Shown one piece after another: positions 34,608 to 43,617 of a stretch of DNA of 58,023 nucleotides; position 1 is the stretch's first letter, and each line of letters begins with the position of its first letter. The position numbers and the translations under genes were made by a program. The DNA comes from Stagnimonas sp. (lineage in GTDB: Bacteria; Pseudomonadota; Gammaproteobacteria; Nevskiales; Nevskiaceae), in contig JAUSQI010000119.1 in assembly GCA_030652575.1 (NCBI GenBank), positions 1 to 58,023 on the forward strand, written 5' to 3'. Under the pieces are notes generated by a model, which searched no databases, was not told the DNA's origin, and was given only the letters and a program-made list of their open reading frames with translations.

Positions 34608-36268
34608 AAAAAAATCAAAAACTTGAACTGACCTGGATCGGTAAGGAAAGCCGACCTAAGTTGGAACCGCGCATCTTGCTGGAAGATCCGGCGCGGTCGT
34701 ATCACGCAGCGCACAAGGTGACGGGGGCTGACCACTTTGATAACCGGCTGATCTTTGGCGACAACCTGCTGGCGCTCAAAGCCCTGGAGCAGGAGTTTGC
34801 AGGCAAGGTGAAGTGCGTGTTTATTGACCCGCCTTACAACACCGGCAGTGCGTTTACGCATTACGACGATGGCGTGGAGCACTCCATTTGGCTGGGGCTG
34901 ATGCGCGACCGGTTGGAGCTGATTCGGCGCTTGCTGGCCGACGATGGCTCGCTGTGGATCACCATTGACGACAACGAGGCGCATTACCTCAAGGTGTTGT
35001 GCGATGAGGTTTTTGGGCGGGCGAACTTTATCGCCAGCGTCATCTGGCAGAAGCTATTCACCGTAAAAAACTCTGCGCGCTTTATGTCAGATATGCACGA
35101 GTATGTGCTGGTGTATTCAAAGTCTGTAGATCAGTGGGAACGCAACTTATTGCCCAGAAGCGCGGAGCTTGATGATAGCTACTCAAATGCAGACAACGAC
35201 CCTAGAGGTGCTTGGACAACAAATGCGATTCAAGCGCGCAATTTTTACAGCCAAGGCAGCTACGAAATCACATCTCCGGCGGGCCGCATTTTTACTCCGC
35301 CACAGGGCACTTACTGGCGTGTTTCACGCCAAACATTCGACGAACTGAATCAAGACGGACGTGTTTGGTGGGGTCGAGACGGCACTGCTATTCCACGTAT
35401 CAAAAAGTTTTTGAGCGAGGCCAAACAGGGCGTTGTTCCCGCAACTCTTTGGTTTCATGAAGACGTTGGCACGAATGCCCAAGCAAAAGTAGAGGTGCGG
35501 TCGCTCTTTGCGAGCGTGGATGAAGCAGATGTCTTCATGACGCCAAAGCCGGAAAAGCTAATCAAACGGATATTGGAGATCGCCACCAACCCAGGCGACC
35601 TAGTCCTCGACTCCTTCGCAGGCTCGGGCACCACGGGCGCGGTGGCCCACAAAATGGGTCGTCGCTGGATCATGGTGGAGCTTGGCGAGCACTGCCATAC
35701 GCACATCATTCCGCGTCTGCAAAAAGTGATTGATGGGCAGGACGCAGGCGGCATCACTGAGGCGGTGAACTGGCAGGGCGGTGGCGGCTTTCGCTACTAC
35801 CGGCTGGCCCCGTCGCTGATGGCCAAAGACAAGTGGGGCAACTGGGTCATCAACCGCGAATACAACGCGGCCATGCTGGCCGAGGCGCTCTGCAAGGTGG
35901 AGGGCTTTACCTACGCGCCCAGCGACACACTGTATTGGCAGCACGGGCGCTCGACCGAGCGCGACTACATCTATGTGACCACCGCCAGCCTTTCGCACGA
36001 GCAGTTGCAGCAGCTCAGTGATGAGGTGGGCAGCGAGCGCAGCCTGCTGGTGCTCTGCACGTCGTTCCGTAGCCGTGACGACCACCCCAACCTGACGGTA
36101 AAGAAAATCCCCCGCCAAGTGCTGGCCCGCTGCGAGTGGGGGCACGACGATTACTCCTTGCAGGTGGAGAACTTGCCAATGGCTGCACCAGCCCCGACTA
36201 CTCCGACGCCAAGTGGTAAAGCTGCGCAAAGCGCAAAGCAGGGCGGCTTGTTTGAGGACAAGCCATGA
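34604..36268 (+). CDS. mod: Beta-class adenine DNA methyltransferase (type III Mod)
   Basis: A 554-residue N6-adenine or N4-cytosine methyltransferase. The catalytic DPPY motif (75-78) comes before the SAM-binding FAGSGTT (338-344), the beta-class order of type III Mod subunits. Between them (about residues 150-325) is the variable target-recognition region, visibly AT-richer than the flanks. It would protect host DNA and give specificity to the Res subunit that follows. It overlaps both neighbours by four bases (ATGA). Confidence 0.92.
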   Translation: MKKNQKLELTWIGKESRPKLEPRILLEDPARSYHAAHKVTGADHFDNRLIFGDNLLALKALEQEFAGKVKCVFIDPPYNTGSAFTHYDDGVEHSIWLGLMRDRLELIRRLLADDGSLWITIDDNEAHYLKVLCDEVFGRANFIASVIWQKLFTVKNSARFMSDMHEYVLVYSKSVDQWERNLLPRSAELDDSYSNADNDPRGAWTTNAIQARNFYSQGSYEITSPAGRIFTPPQGTYWRVSRQTFDELNQDGRVWWGRDGTAIPRIKKFLSEAKQGVVPATLWFHEDVGTNAQAKVEVRSLFASVDEADVFMTPKPEKLIKRILEIATNPGDLVLDSFAGSGTTGAVAHKMGRRWIMVELGEHCHTHIIPRLQKVIDGQDAGGITEAVNWQGGGGFRYYRLAPSLMAKDKWGNWVINREYNAAMLAEALCKVEGFTYAPSDTLYWQHGRSTERDYIYVTTASLSHEQLQQLSDEVGSERSLLVLCTSFRSRDDHPNLTVKKIPRQVLARCEWGHDDYSLQVENLPMAAPAPTTPTPSGKAAQSAKQGGLFEDKP

Positions 36269-38940
36269 ACCGCCACGTCAACGCCATCGCAGGTCGTTTG
36301 AGCCTGCGCCCGCCGCAGCGTCGCTCGTTGGAACTGCTGGATCGTGTGACTGAGATTGCCCAGCTCAAGAAGGGGGCGGATGTCGCTGCGGCGTTGGAGG
36401 TGATTCGCAGCGAGTTTTCCAGCGTGCAGGACTTCGAGCGGGAGTTCCCCTCGCTATGCTTTTCGCTCGCCACCGGCGTGGGCAAAACGCGCTTGATGGG
36501 GGCCTTCATCAGCTACCTACATCTGGCGCATGGCATCAACAACTTCTTCGTGCTGGCACCCAATCTCACCATCTACAACAAGCTCATCGCCGACTTCACG
36601 CCCAATACGGCCAAGTATGTGTTCAGGGGCATCTCGGAGTTTGCGGTGAACGCGCCGCAGGTGATTACCGGCGACACCTACGAGCAGCACAACGCGGTGG
36701 CGGGCGGGCTGTTTGGCGATGTGCGGGTCAACATTTTCAACGTCGCCAAAATCAGTTCCGAAGTGCGTGGCGGCAAAGCTCCGCGCATCAAGCGTTTGAG
36801 TGAATACATCGGGCAGAGTTACTTCGATTACTTGGCGGGTCTGCCGGACTTGGTTCTGCTGATGGACGAGAGCCACCGCTACCGCGCGAGCGCGGGCGTG
36901 CGGGCCATCAACGAACTCAAGCCCATCTTGGGCCTGGAACTGACGGCCACGCCTTTTGTGGAAGGCGCACGCGGTGCGGTGGCCTTCAAGAACGTGATTT
37001 ACGACTACCCGCTTTCGCAGGCAATGGCCGATGGCTTTGTGAAGGAGCCAGCGGTGGTCACACGCAAAAACTTCAACCCCGCTGGCATGTCTCCGGAGGA
37101 GATTGAGCAGTTGAAGCTAGAAGACGGCGTGCGTCTGCACGAGAGCGTGAAGGTGGAGCTGGAGACCTATGCCCGCGAGACGGCCAACCCCATCGTCAAG
37201 CCGTTTTTGCTGGTGATTGCGCGGGACACCACGCACGCAGCGGCGCTGTTGAAGCTCATCCAGTCCGAGCAGTTTTTTGAGGGCCGCTATCAGCACAAAG
37301 TGATTCAGGTTGATAGCAGCAAGACCGGCGCGGAGGAGGAAGAAATGATCGGGCGGTTGCTCAAGGTGGAGAGCACCGCCGAGCCGACGGAGATCGTCAT
37401 CCACGTCAACATGCTCAAAGAGGGCTGGGACGTGACTAACCTCTACACCATCGTGCCGCTGCGAGCTGCCAACGCGCGCATTCTCATCGAGCAGTCCATT
37501 GGCCGTGGCCTGCGCCTGCCGTATGGCAAGCGCACAGGCGTGGCGGTGGTAGATCGCCTCAACATCGTGGCGCACGACAAGTTTCAGGAAATCATCGACG
37601 AGGCCAGCAAGCCGGATTCAGCCATCCGCCTGAAGTCGCTGGTGCTCGATATGGAGCAGCTAGCCAAGAAGACCCAGACGGTGTTTTCTGAGCCTGGCAT
37701 CAAGGCGGTGCTGGGGCTGCAAGCGGCGGGCACCACGCCGGTAGCGGGTGCCGCACCCGTGGCTCCTGCCTTCAGCAAGCCTACCGAGCAGCTGATTGCG
37801 CAGCAGGTGTATGAAGAGGTGCGGGCGCTGGAGAGCCAGCCGAATGCGGTGCCGACTTCAGCCCACTTGAAGCAGGCGGACATTCAGGCTCGCATCGTCA
37901 AAGCTGTAGAAGCTCGCCAGCCGGTGCAAATGGAAATGGATGCGCTGGCCGAGAAACCAGACATCGCCGCCATCGTCGCCAAGACGGTAGAGCTGGTGAC
38001 GCAGCAGACCATCGACATTCCCCGCATTCTGGTGGTGCCCAAGGGCGAGGTGAAGTCTGGCTTCAAGCCCTTCACGCTCGACCTCAGCACGCTGCGCTAC
38101 CCGGCGGTGGATGAGGAGCTATGGATCAAAACGCTGCGCACGCATGAAACCGAAGTGATGACCTTGGGACGCGGCGGCATCGAGGAGCCGCGCCCGGAAG
38201 ACTATGTGGTGAGCGGCTTGGTGGATAAGGACGACATCTCCTACGACGAGCACGCCGATCTGCTGTATGACCTTGCCGCACAGGCCGTGGCGCACTTCCA
38301 GACCTATTTGTCGGATGAGGAAACGCGCAAGGTGCTGCGCTGCTATCAGCGCAACATTGCCAACTTCATCCACTCACAAATGCAGGCCCACTATTGGCAA
38401 GAGACCGCAGGCTACGAGGTGAAGGTGAGCAAGGGCTACAGCGAGCTGAAACCCAGTGCCTACACCCATGCCGCCAAGGATGCGCCGCAGGACTACCGCA
38501 TCGCCCCGGCAGACAAAAGCAACATCGCCAAGGTGTTGTTCGGAGGCTTTAGCCGCTGCCTCTACGGCTACCAGAAGTTTGGTTCCGACGCGGAGCGCAA
38601 GCTGTCGGTGATTCTGGAGCGCGAGAGCCTGCGCTGGTTCAAGCCAGCGCGTGGGCAGTTCCAGATCTTCTACAAGAACGGCCCCGACCACTTGGAGTAT
38701 CAGCCTGACTTCGTCGCCGAAACTGCCGATGCGATTTACATGCTGGAGCCCAAGGCAAAAAACGAAATGGAAGATGCCATCGTGATCGCCAAGAAGGATT
38801 CAGCGGTGCAGTGGTGCGCCCACGCCGGCGACCATGTCCAGGCACATGGCGGCAAGCCTTGGCGCTATGTGCTGATCCCACACGACGAAATTGCAGAGAA
38901 CATGACGCTCGATAATCTGGCCAGGCGCTGGGGGCATTGA
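36265..38940 (+). CDS. res: Type III restriction endonuclease subunit Res
   Basis: An 891-residue SF2 helicase-nuclease. Walker A is ATGVGKT (69-75) and motif II is DESH (201-204); helicase motif VI-like residues lie in EQSIGRGLRLPYG. The C-terminal nuclease core shows QPDFV (Pro814-Asp815) and LEPKAK (Glu828, Lys830), a PD-(D/E)xK site. With Mod it should form a type III restriction-modification complex. It begins in an ATGA overlap with mod and ends the four-gene operon. Confidence 0.92.
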   Translation: MNRHVNAIAGRLSLRPPQRRSLELLDRVTEIAQLKKGADVAAALEVIRSEFSSVQDFEREFPSLCFSLATGVGKTRLMGAFISYLHLAHGINNFFVLAPNLTIYNKLIADFTPNTAKYVFRGISEFAVNAPQVITGDTYEQHNAVAGGLFGDVRVNIFNVAKISSEVRGGKAPRIKRLSEYIGQSYFDYLAGLPDLVLLMDESHRYRASAGVRAINELKPILGLELTATPFVEGARGAVAFKNVIYDYPLSQAMADGFVKEPAVVTRKNFNPAGMSPEEIEQLKLEDGVRLHESVKVELETYARETANPIVKPFLLVIARDTTHAAALLKLIQSEQFFEGRYQHKVIQVDSSKTGAEEEEMIGRLLKVESTAEPTEIVIHVNMLKEGWDVTNLYTIVPLRAANARILIEQSIGRGLRLPYGKRTGVAVVDRLNIVAHDKFQEIIDEASKPDSAIRLKSLVLDMEQLAKKTQTVFSEPGIKAVLGLQAAGTTPVAGAAPVAPAFSKPTEQLIAQQVYEEVRALESQPNAVPTSAHLKQADIQARIVKAVEARQPVQMEMDALAEKPDIAAIVAKTVELVTQQTIDIPRILVVPKGEVKSGFKPFTLDLSTLRYPAVDEELWIKTLRTHETEVMTLGRGGIEEPRPEDYVVSGLVDKDDISYDEHADLLYDLAAQAVAHFQTYLSDEETRKVLRCYQRNIANFIHSQMQAHYWQETAGYEVKVSKGYSELKPSAYTHAAKDAPQDYRIAPADKSNIAKVLFGGFSRCLYGYQKFGSDAERKLSVILERESLRWFKPARGQFQIFYKNGPDHLEYQPDFVAETADAIYMLEPKAKNEMEDAIVIAKKDSAVQWCAHAGDHVQAHGGKPWRYVLIPHDEIAENMTLDNLARRWGH

Positions 38941-38965
38941 GTTTCGGCAGGCAGTAGTCAAAGCC

Positions 38966-38996
38966 AAAAAAAGGGCAGCCCCATGCGGGGCTGCCC
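38966..38996 (-). terminator. Intrinsic terminator of the ICE core operon
   Basis: GGGCAGCCCC (38973-38982), loop ATGC, GGGGCTGCCC (38987-38996): a perfect 10-base stem preceded on the plus strand by AAAAAAA. Read on the minus strand the stem is followed by a T-run, so it terminates the helicase gene at 39006. It also sits just after the convergent res stop. Confidence 0.88.
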
Positions 38997-39005
38997 TGTA
39001 AACGC

Positions 39006-41327
39006 TCAAGCCAATAACTGCTTGGCCAAAGCCACTTCAATGGAATCGGCGTCCTGGTTCAGGACATCCAACCCCGTGTCCGGCATGTCGCCGGAGGTAG
39101 ACTGCGAGACGGCGATCTTCTTGGCCATGAGCGTCAGACACCCGATCTGGGTGGTGTCGCCGTAGCCGAGAAAATGCACGTCCACGGGCAACTTCTGCCC
39201 GATGCGCCAAGACCTGCGCGCCGCTTGCTGCAAGGTGTAGACGTTGTAGCCCGTCTGCATGAACACGATGGTGGGAAAGTCGAGCAGGTCGAGGCCCGTC
39301 TTCACCAGCTCCGGGTTCGTGACCAGCACGTCCACGCCGCGATCCACCTGATCTGCAATCCAGGCTTCCCGCTGCGACGTGTCCACGCTCGCCTTCAGCA
39401 CCGCCACCTTCAGACCCTCGGCTTCGAGGATCGCCTTCAAGCGCGCCGTCGTATCGCGTGTGCCCGTGTAGGTGGTGTAGGCCAGCACCTTGCGGTGTTT
39501 GGCTTTCTCCGCTTTCACGATGCGCAACAGCTCGCGCTCCTTCGGCATTGGCTCCAACGGCCCGAACAGAACCGGCGCTTCGACCAACAGCGACCGTGAG
39601 CGCGGGTGCCGCACCACTTCCTCACGGAAGCAACAGTCCGGCCAGGCCAGCAACACGTTGAGCACCACGCCGAGCAGGGATTGATCCCCGCTGACGAGCG
39701 CACGCCGCATCTCCGCCACCAACGACGACCGCAAACGCGCGTAGTGAAACGCCTGATCCTCTGACAGCTTGACCTCGGTGAAATGCTCCCGATACGGCGG
39801 CAGCACGTCGGCCCCGATGTCGCGCAGCTTCAGGAAGGCGGTGAACGGCAACACATACCGCGCGATGCCTTTGGGGCCGAAGCCCGGTGCTTTCGTCGTG
39901 CGCACGGTCATCTGCTTCGCGCGCGAGGTGCGGTGTGACTTGCCCTCGGTCTGCTTGTAGATGTCCTTGAGCACGCCATGCTTGCGCATGAAGCCCATCG
40001 CCGCTGCGCCGATGCTGCCGCGCGTGTAGCGAAAGCCGTCCTCGATCATCCGTTCCGGCATGATCCGCCACAGTAGGTGAAACAGGTCGTCGGCATAGCC
40101 ACCCATCAGCGTGCCAGTGAGCAGCAACACCTTGCGCGACTTCGCCGCCAGCACGCCCATCGCCTGTCCCTGCGCCGAACCTTCGTTCTTGAACTCGTGA
40201 CCTTCATCCACGATGAGCAAGTCGAAAAAGCCGTCCGGCAGGTAACGCTTGATGAACTCCGTCGGTTGATAGCCGCCCTGACCAAAACCAAACTCGGTCG
40301 TGGCCAGTGCGCGCTCGATGCGCCGCGCCTGCTTGTCGTGAAACACCAACTCGCCGTCCTCATCCATCAGATTGACGAACTCGTAGACGTTGTCTTCGAT
40401 CATGCCGCTGAGCAGCTCCTCGCCGAACCGGCCAACGAGCTTGCCCGCCGTGACCTTGCCGATGGTCGGCAGGCCACAGAGTGCATCCACCAGCACCTCG
40501 CGGCGCGACTTGGGCTGGCCGGTGGGCCGCATCAAAGACCACAGGGGCGAACTGCACTCCCCGCACTTCACGCGCTTGTCGAGCGGGAACAACGACGGCT
40601 GATATGGATTGCCATCGCTATCCCGCGCCGGGGTGCCGCAGCAAGGGCAGACCGCCACCTCGCGCAGCTCCGAGTCCACCACTGCGCCATCTTCACCCTT
40701 CGTCTCAATCCGCAGACGCCGGACGTTGAAGGCAGCCCGCCAGTGAAAGCCCATGCGCATCCGCACGCGACCGAGCACGAAGAACTCCCGTGCCGCAGCC
40801 CCGCCTTCACGCACCTTGAGCAGCTTGCGCAGGGTGTCGGGGCCGTTGAGCACCGTCACCTTTGCGCCTGGGATGGTTTCCAGGATTTCGCGCCGCCACT
40901 TGTAGACCAGGTGCGGCGGTGAGATCACCAGCACGCGCCCATATTGCTCGGACTGTTGCAGCACCGCAGCGGCAGAAATCGCCATCATGGTTTTGCCGGT
41001 TCCCATCTCCGCGTTGATGACGGCGGCGGGCTGATCGGCTTCGACCAACAGACGGCAGACGGCCTGCACCACGGCGCGCTGGGCGGCGAAGGGTTTGCGC
41101 CGAAGCGCATCCATCACCACATCACGCGCCGCATCCGGTGTGCCGTCGTAGATCGGCGGGTTCTGCGTGGAGACCGCTTCCAGCAGGCCATCACCAAACT
41201 CGGCGACGAACTGCTGCAAGGCGATCACACGCTCCCCCGTCTGCGCCATGTCCGGCGCGGGATGAAACTCAGGCAGCGCCGAAACCGGCATTGCGTCTTG
41301 CACAACAACATCAAGGTCTTCGCTCAT
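39006..41327 (-). CDS. SNF2/DEAD-type helicase of the ICE core with zinc ribbon
   Basis: A 773-residue SF2 ATPase. Walker A is EMGTGKT (107-113), motif II is in LLIVDEGHEFKNEG, and the C-terminal helicase domain includes LQQAARRSWRIGQ. An inserted zinc-ribbon-like module has CPCC (227-230) and CGEC (255-258). Proteins of this type are conserved in ICE maintenance blocks and probably act on element DNA. ATG 41327 lies behind GGAG and the repeated structured leader. It is unrelated in detail to the SNF2 protein at 29863. Confidence 0.87.
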   Translation of the reverse strand: MSEDLDVVVQDAMPVSALPEFHPAPDMAQTGERVIALQQFVAEFGDGLLEAVSTQNPPIYDGTPDAARDVVMDALRRKPFAAQRAVVQAVCRLLVEADQPAAVINAEMGTGKTMMAISAAAVLQQSEQYGRVLVISPPHLVYKWRREILETIPGAKVTVLNGPDTLRKLLKVREGGAAAREFFVLGRVRMRMGFHWRAAFNVRRLRIETKGEDGAVVDSELREVAVCPCCGTPARDSDGNPYQPSLFPLDKRVKCGECSSPLWSLMRPTGQPKSRREVLVDALCGLPTIGKVTAGKLVGRFGEELLSGMIEDNVYEFVNLMDEDGELVFHDKQARRIERALATTEFGFGQGGYQPTEFIKRYLPDGFFDLLIVDEGHEFKNEGSAQGQAMGVLAAKSRKVLLLTGTLMGGYADDLFHLLWRIMPERMIEDGFRYTRGSIGAAAMGFMRKHGVLKDIYKQTEGKSHRTSRAKQMTVRTTKAPGFGPKGIARYVLPFTAFLKLRDIGADVLPPYREHFTEVKLSEDQAFHYARLRSSLVAEMRRALVSGDQSLLGVVLNVLLAWPDCCFREEVVRHPRSRSLLVEAPVLFGPLEPMPKERELLRIVKAEKAKHRKVLAYTTYTGTRDTTARLKAILEAEGLKVAVLKASVDTSQREAWIADQVDRGVDVLVTNPELVKTGLDLLDFPTIVFMQTGYNVYTLQQAARRSWRIGQKLPVDVHFLGYGDTTQIGCLTLMAKKIAVSQSTSGDMPDTGLDVLNQDADSIEVALAKQLLA

Positions 41328-41402
41328 GTGAATCTCCGGGTGGGTAGAAAGAAAACCCGGCGGGTACACGACCCCTGGCGGGAGCGTGTCCCGCGCGGGG
41401 TA
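41328..41402 (-). promoter_or_regulatory. Structured leader copy 8 (helicase)
   Basis: In the sense of the gene: ACCCCGCGCGGG, a CCC/GGGG hairpin, then CCGGGT pairing with ACCCGG just before the GGAG ribosome site. This matches the architecture of the other seven leader copies between 42.1 and 47.2 kb. Confidence 0.6.
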
Positions 41403-41417
41403 ATGCAAAGTGAAGCC

Positions 41418-42107
41418 TTACGCCGCCCTGCGGCGGGGTGTGGCAACAACAGGTGAAGCGTCTGGTTCCAGGCGCAGATGTCCGGCGTGCATCAGTTGCG
41501 AGATCGCGGCCTCGAAGGCCGGATCACCCAACTCCACGCGCCAGGCTTGAACACCGGCACCGTCGTCGAGACGACGCAGCCAGTTTTTCGCGTCGAGCAC
41601 TTCCAGCACCGGCTTGCGCCAGTGCGGGAGCAGCGGCAGATGTGAAACCTCGCGCACGAGCTGCCAGATGCGGCACAGCTCGTTCTCGCTCAGGCCATCG
41701 CTGGTATTGCTGCCGCGCAGGAACAGCAGGCCGACGCGGTTGGCGCGATCCGGCTCGGTGGCCAGACGGTCGTAAATCCAGAGCTGCGCGACATCGCCGA
41801 ACAGGTTCCGTGCAGGCAACCGTCCGCTGTGCTTCTCCATGCAGTTGATGCGGTCGAGATTGACCCGCAACTCAGAGGACTGACCCTGCGTGCCCTGGGT
41901 GATATGCAACATCGTGACGCCGCCATCCGAGACCGGCAGCGACAACCGCGCCTGCAATTCCTGCAAAGCGGTATCGCGGCCCCAGAGGGAGACAAACAAC
42001 AGACCGCCACGCTCATCGCGCAGCAGGGCATCGGCGTAAACGCCGGGAGCTTCCCGGACTTCCATCAGTGGAACAGACGGCTTGGCAACAGCGTGAGGTG
42101 TAGGCAT
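41418..42107 (-). CDS. Conserved ICE hypothetical protein (229 aa)
   Basis: A 229-residue soluble protein beginning MPTPHAVAKP. It has an alpha/beta N-terminal half (GGLLFVSLWGRDTALQELQA) and a helical C terminus ending in an Arg-rich tail. I do not recognise the family. ATG 42107 is set by GGAG in the structured leader; the frame is open upstream but that region folds as leader. It is in line with the helicase gene 90 bases downstream. Confidence 0.75.
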   Translation of the reverse strand: MPTPHAVAKPSVPLMEVREAPGVYADALLRDERGGLLFVSLWGRDTALQELQARLSLPVSDGGVTMLHITQGTQGQSSELRVNLDRINCMEKHSGRLPARNLFGDVAQLWIYDRLATEPDRANRVGLLFLRGSNTSDGLSENELCRIWQLVREVSHLPLLPHWRKPVLEVLDAKNWLRRLDDGAGVQAWRVELGDPAFEAAISQLMHAGHLRLEPDASPVVATPRRRAA

Positions 42108-42439
42108 GACGTTCTCCGTGTGGTTGAGGAAAACGCCGAACGCACAGCCGCCCGTGAGGGCGATTGCGCCCTCGGCGGGTGGTGAAACCGGCGGATGCCG
42201 GTGATGGTTGAAACGAGGATCGAGGGCCGAATGGCCCTTGCAGTGCTTCCCGATCCGGCACTGGTACGCACGAAACCCTCGTGCGGGGGTGAAACCTGTT
42301 CGGTGGGCAATGCTCCCGCAATGCCCGATGCGTTTGCTTGCGACGCTTCTCTCCAAGCGGCCTTGCAGACCACTTCGAGAGAAGCGTCGCGCAGATGCGC
42401 GACGCTGCCGGAAGACCGGCCCAAAAATGTAACGACAAC
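42108..42439 (-). promoter_or_regulatory. Long structured leader copy 7 with alternative hairpins
   Basis: This 332-base gap has no gene but dense structure. Nearest the start codon is the common leader (42108-42182), where CGTTTTCC pairs with GGAGAACG over the ribosome site. Further upstream in the transcript are a CCGGC/GCCGG hairpin with a short T-run, the hairpin GCACGA/TCGTGC (42268-42284), and two overlapping stems that share one strand (42340-42405). The order of elements is repeated before the DUF3577 gene. Confidence 0.6.
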
Positions 42440-43543
42440 TCAACGGATGGTGATGACCTGCCCGTAGGTGGACGAGTGCGGCGTGAAGTCGAGTGCGCGA
42501 ATCACCGGCACAAACTTGTCGGTGAGGATGCGGATCTCCGAAGTCGTGCCGTCAGGCAGTTCCTCGTATTCCGTTTTCACGTCCTTCTCCTTGTGCGTAT
42601 CGCCCTTGACCACAAAGCGGCGACCGCCTGCCGCGTGAACCACACCCGACACCTGGCCCGCTGCAAGCGCCAAGGCCAGATGCCAGCGTGAAAGCGGCCG
42701 CAGAGGCCGACGATGGGTGGTTTCGACGTGCGCAAAGCGCACCTCGAATTGCTCCCACAGACTTGGCCAGCGGCGAAGCTCGTCCGCAAGTTGCGTCGGT
42801 TCGATGACGCTGTAGGCGAACTTCACCTCGGCCCCGGTTGCGGCAGGCACGGCATACGGCAGGTTGTCCCAGTGCTCCGGGATGACCTCCAGCCCTTCGC
42901 CGCGTCCCGCCGCTTCGAGCTGCTCACGGATCAAGCTGCTGGGTGCGGCATCTGCGGTGCGACGGCGCACGCCGATGACGATGGCCTGCTTGAACCGCTC
43001 CTCCGGTGCCTTGTAAACACACACGCGGTCGAACTGCCCCGCGATCCAGGTGGAGAACTCACGATCCAGCGTGTAGTGCGGAACGATCAGCACCAGCACG
43101 CCGCCGTAAGCCAGGCTCGGCAGCGCGCGCTGGTAGAACAGCTTTTCCAGCCGCTTGCGCCCCTTGCCATCGGAAGGCCCGCCGGACTTGTCGGACACCA
43201 GATCGCCATACGGCGGATTCAGCCACAACAGGCCGAATTGCCGCTTGCCGACGAGGCAGTCCTGAAAGTCGCCGTGAATGCAGCGGTCGAGCAGACCCTT
43301 CGCGTGCCAGGCACGTTCGCGGTCGTATTCGACGCCATAGGCTTCGGCCTTATCGCCGCCCAGATGGGCTTTGACTTCGGCCAGTGCCACACCTTCACCG
43401 GCGCAGGGGTCGAGCACACGCATCGCGCCCGATGCGGCTGGGACGATGGCGTTGAGGATGCGCGAAGTGGTGTCTTCGTCGGTGGGGAAATACCCGTTCT
43501 TGATGAAGTTGCGCGCGAGGCGCTGAAACATGAGTGCTGACAT
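42440..43543 (-). CDS. DUF6094-type SAM-dependent methyltransferase of the ICE core
   Basis: A 367-residue class I methyltransferase. Motif I is in VLDPCAGEGVAL (about 43-54) and the catalytic-type motif is LLWLNPPYGD, typical of amino-methylating DNA methyltransferases. Conserved in ICE core regions, where it may modify element DNA. ATG 43543 is preceded by AGGAG. It is the one gene of this block without the repeated leader; a terminator hairpin precedes it instead. Confidence 0.85.
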   Translation of the reverse strand: MSALMFQRLARNFIKNGYFPTDEDTTSRILNAIVPAASGAMRVLDPCAGEGVALAEVKAHLGGDKAEAYGVEYDRERAWHAKGLLDRCIHGDFQDCLVGKRQFGLLWLNPPYGDLVSDKSGGPSDGKGRKRLEKLFYQRALPSLAYGGVLVLIVPHYTLDREFSTWIAGQFDRVCVYKAPEERFKQAIVIGVRRRTADAAPSSLIREQLEAAGRGEGLEVIPEHWDNLPYAVPAATGAEVKFAYSVIEPTQLADELRRWPSLWEQFEVRFAHVETTHRRPLRPLSRWHLALALAAGQVSGVVHAAGGRRFVVKGDTHKEKDVKTEYEELPDGTTSEIRILTDKFVPVIRALDFTPHSSTYGQVITIR

Positions 43544-43573
43544 GGATGAACTCCTGGTAGTGACATGGATGTG

Positions 43574-43603
43574 AAGAAAACTGCGGCGCGAAATGCGCCG
43601 CAG
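43574..43603 (-). terminator. Intrinsic terminator between the 191-aa gene and the methyltransferase
   Basis: On the minus strand CTGCGGCGC, a five-base loop, GCGCCGCAG and then TTTTC. The nine-base stem (43581-43603) is perfect. It would end the transcript of the 191-residue gene, implying that the methyltransferase has its own promoter or depends on read-through. Confidence 0.75.
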
Positions 43604-43617
43604 CGAACGAAGCCACG

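Noticed and set aside
29863-38940. DISARM or BREX assignment for the defence operon
   Set aside because: A SNF2 helicase and a DNA methyltransferase are present, but no DUF1998 protein, PLD-type DrmC, PglZ or BrxC-like gene is in the operon, and Mod/Res are of type III.
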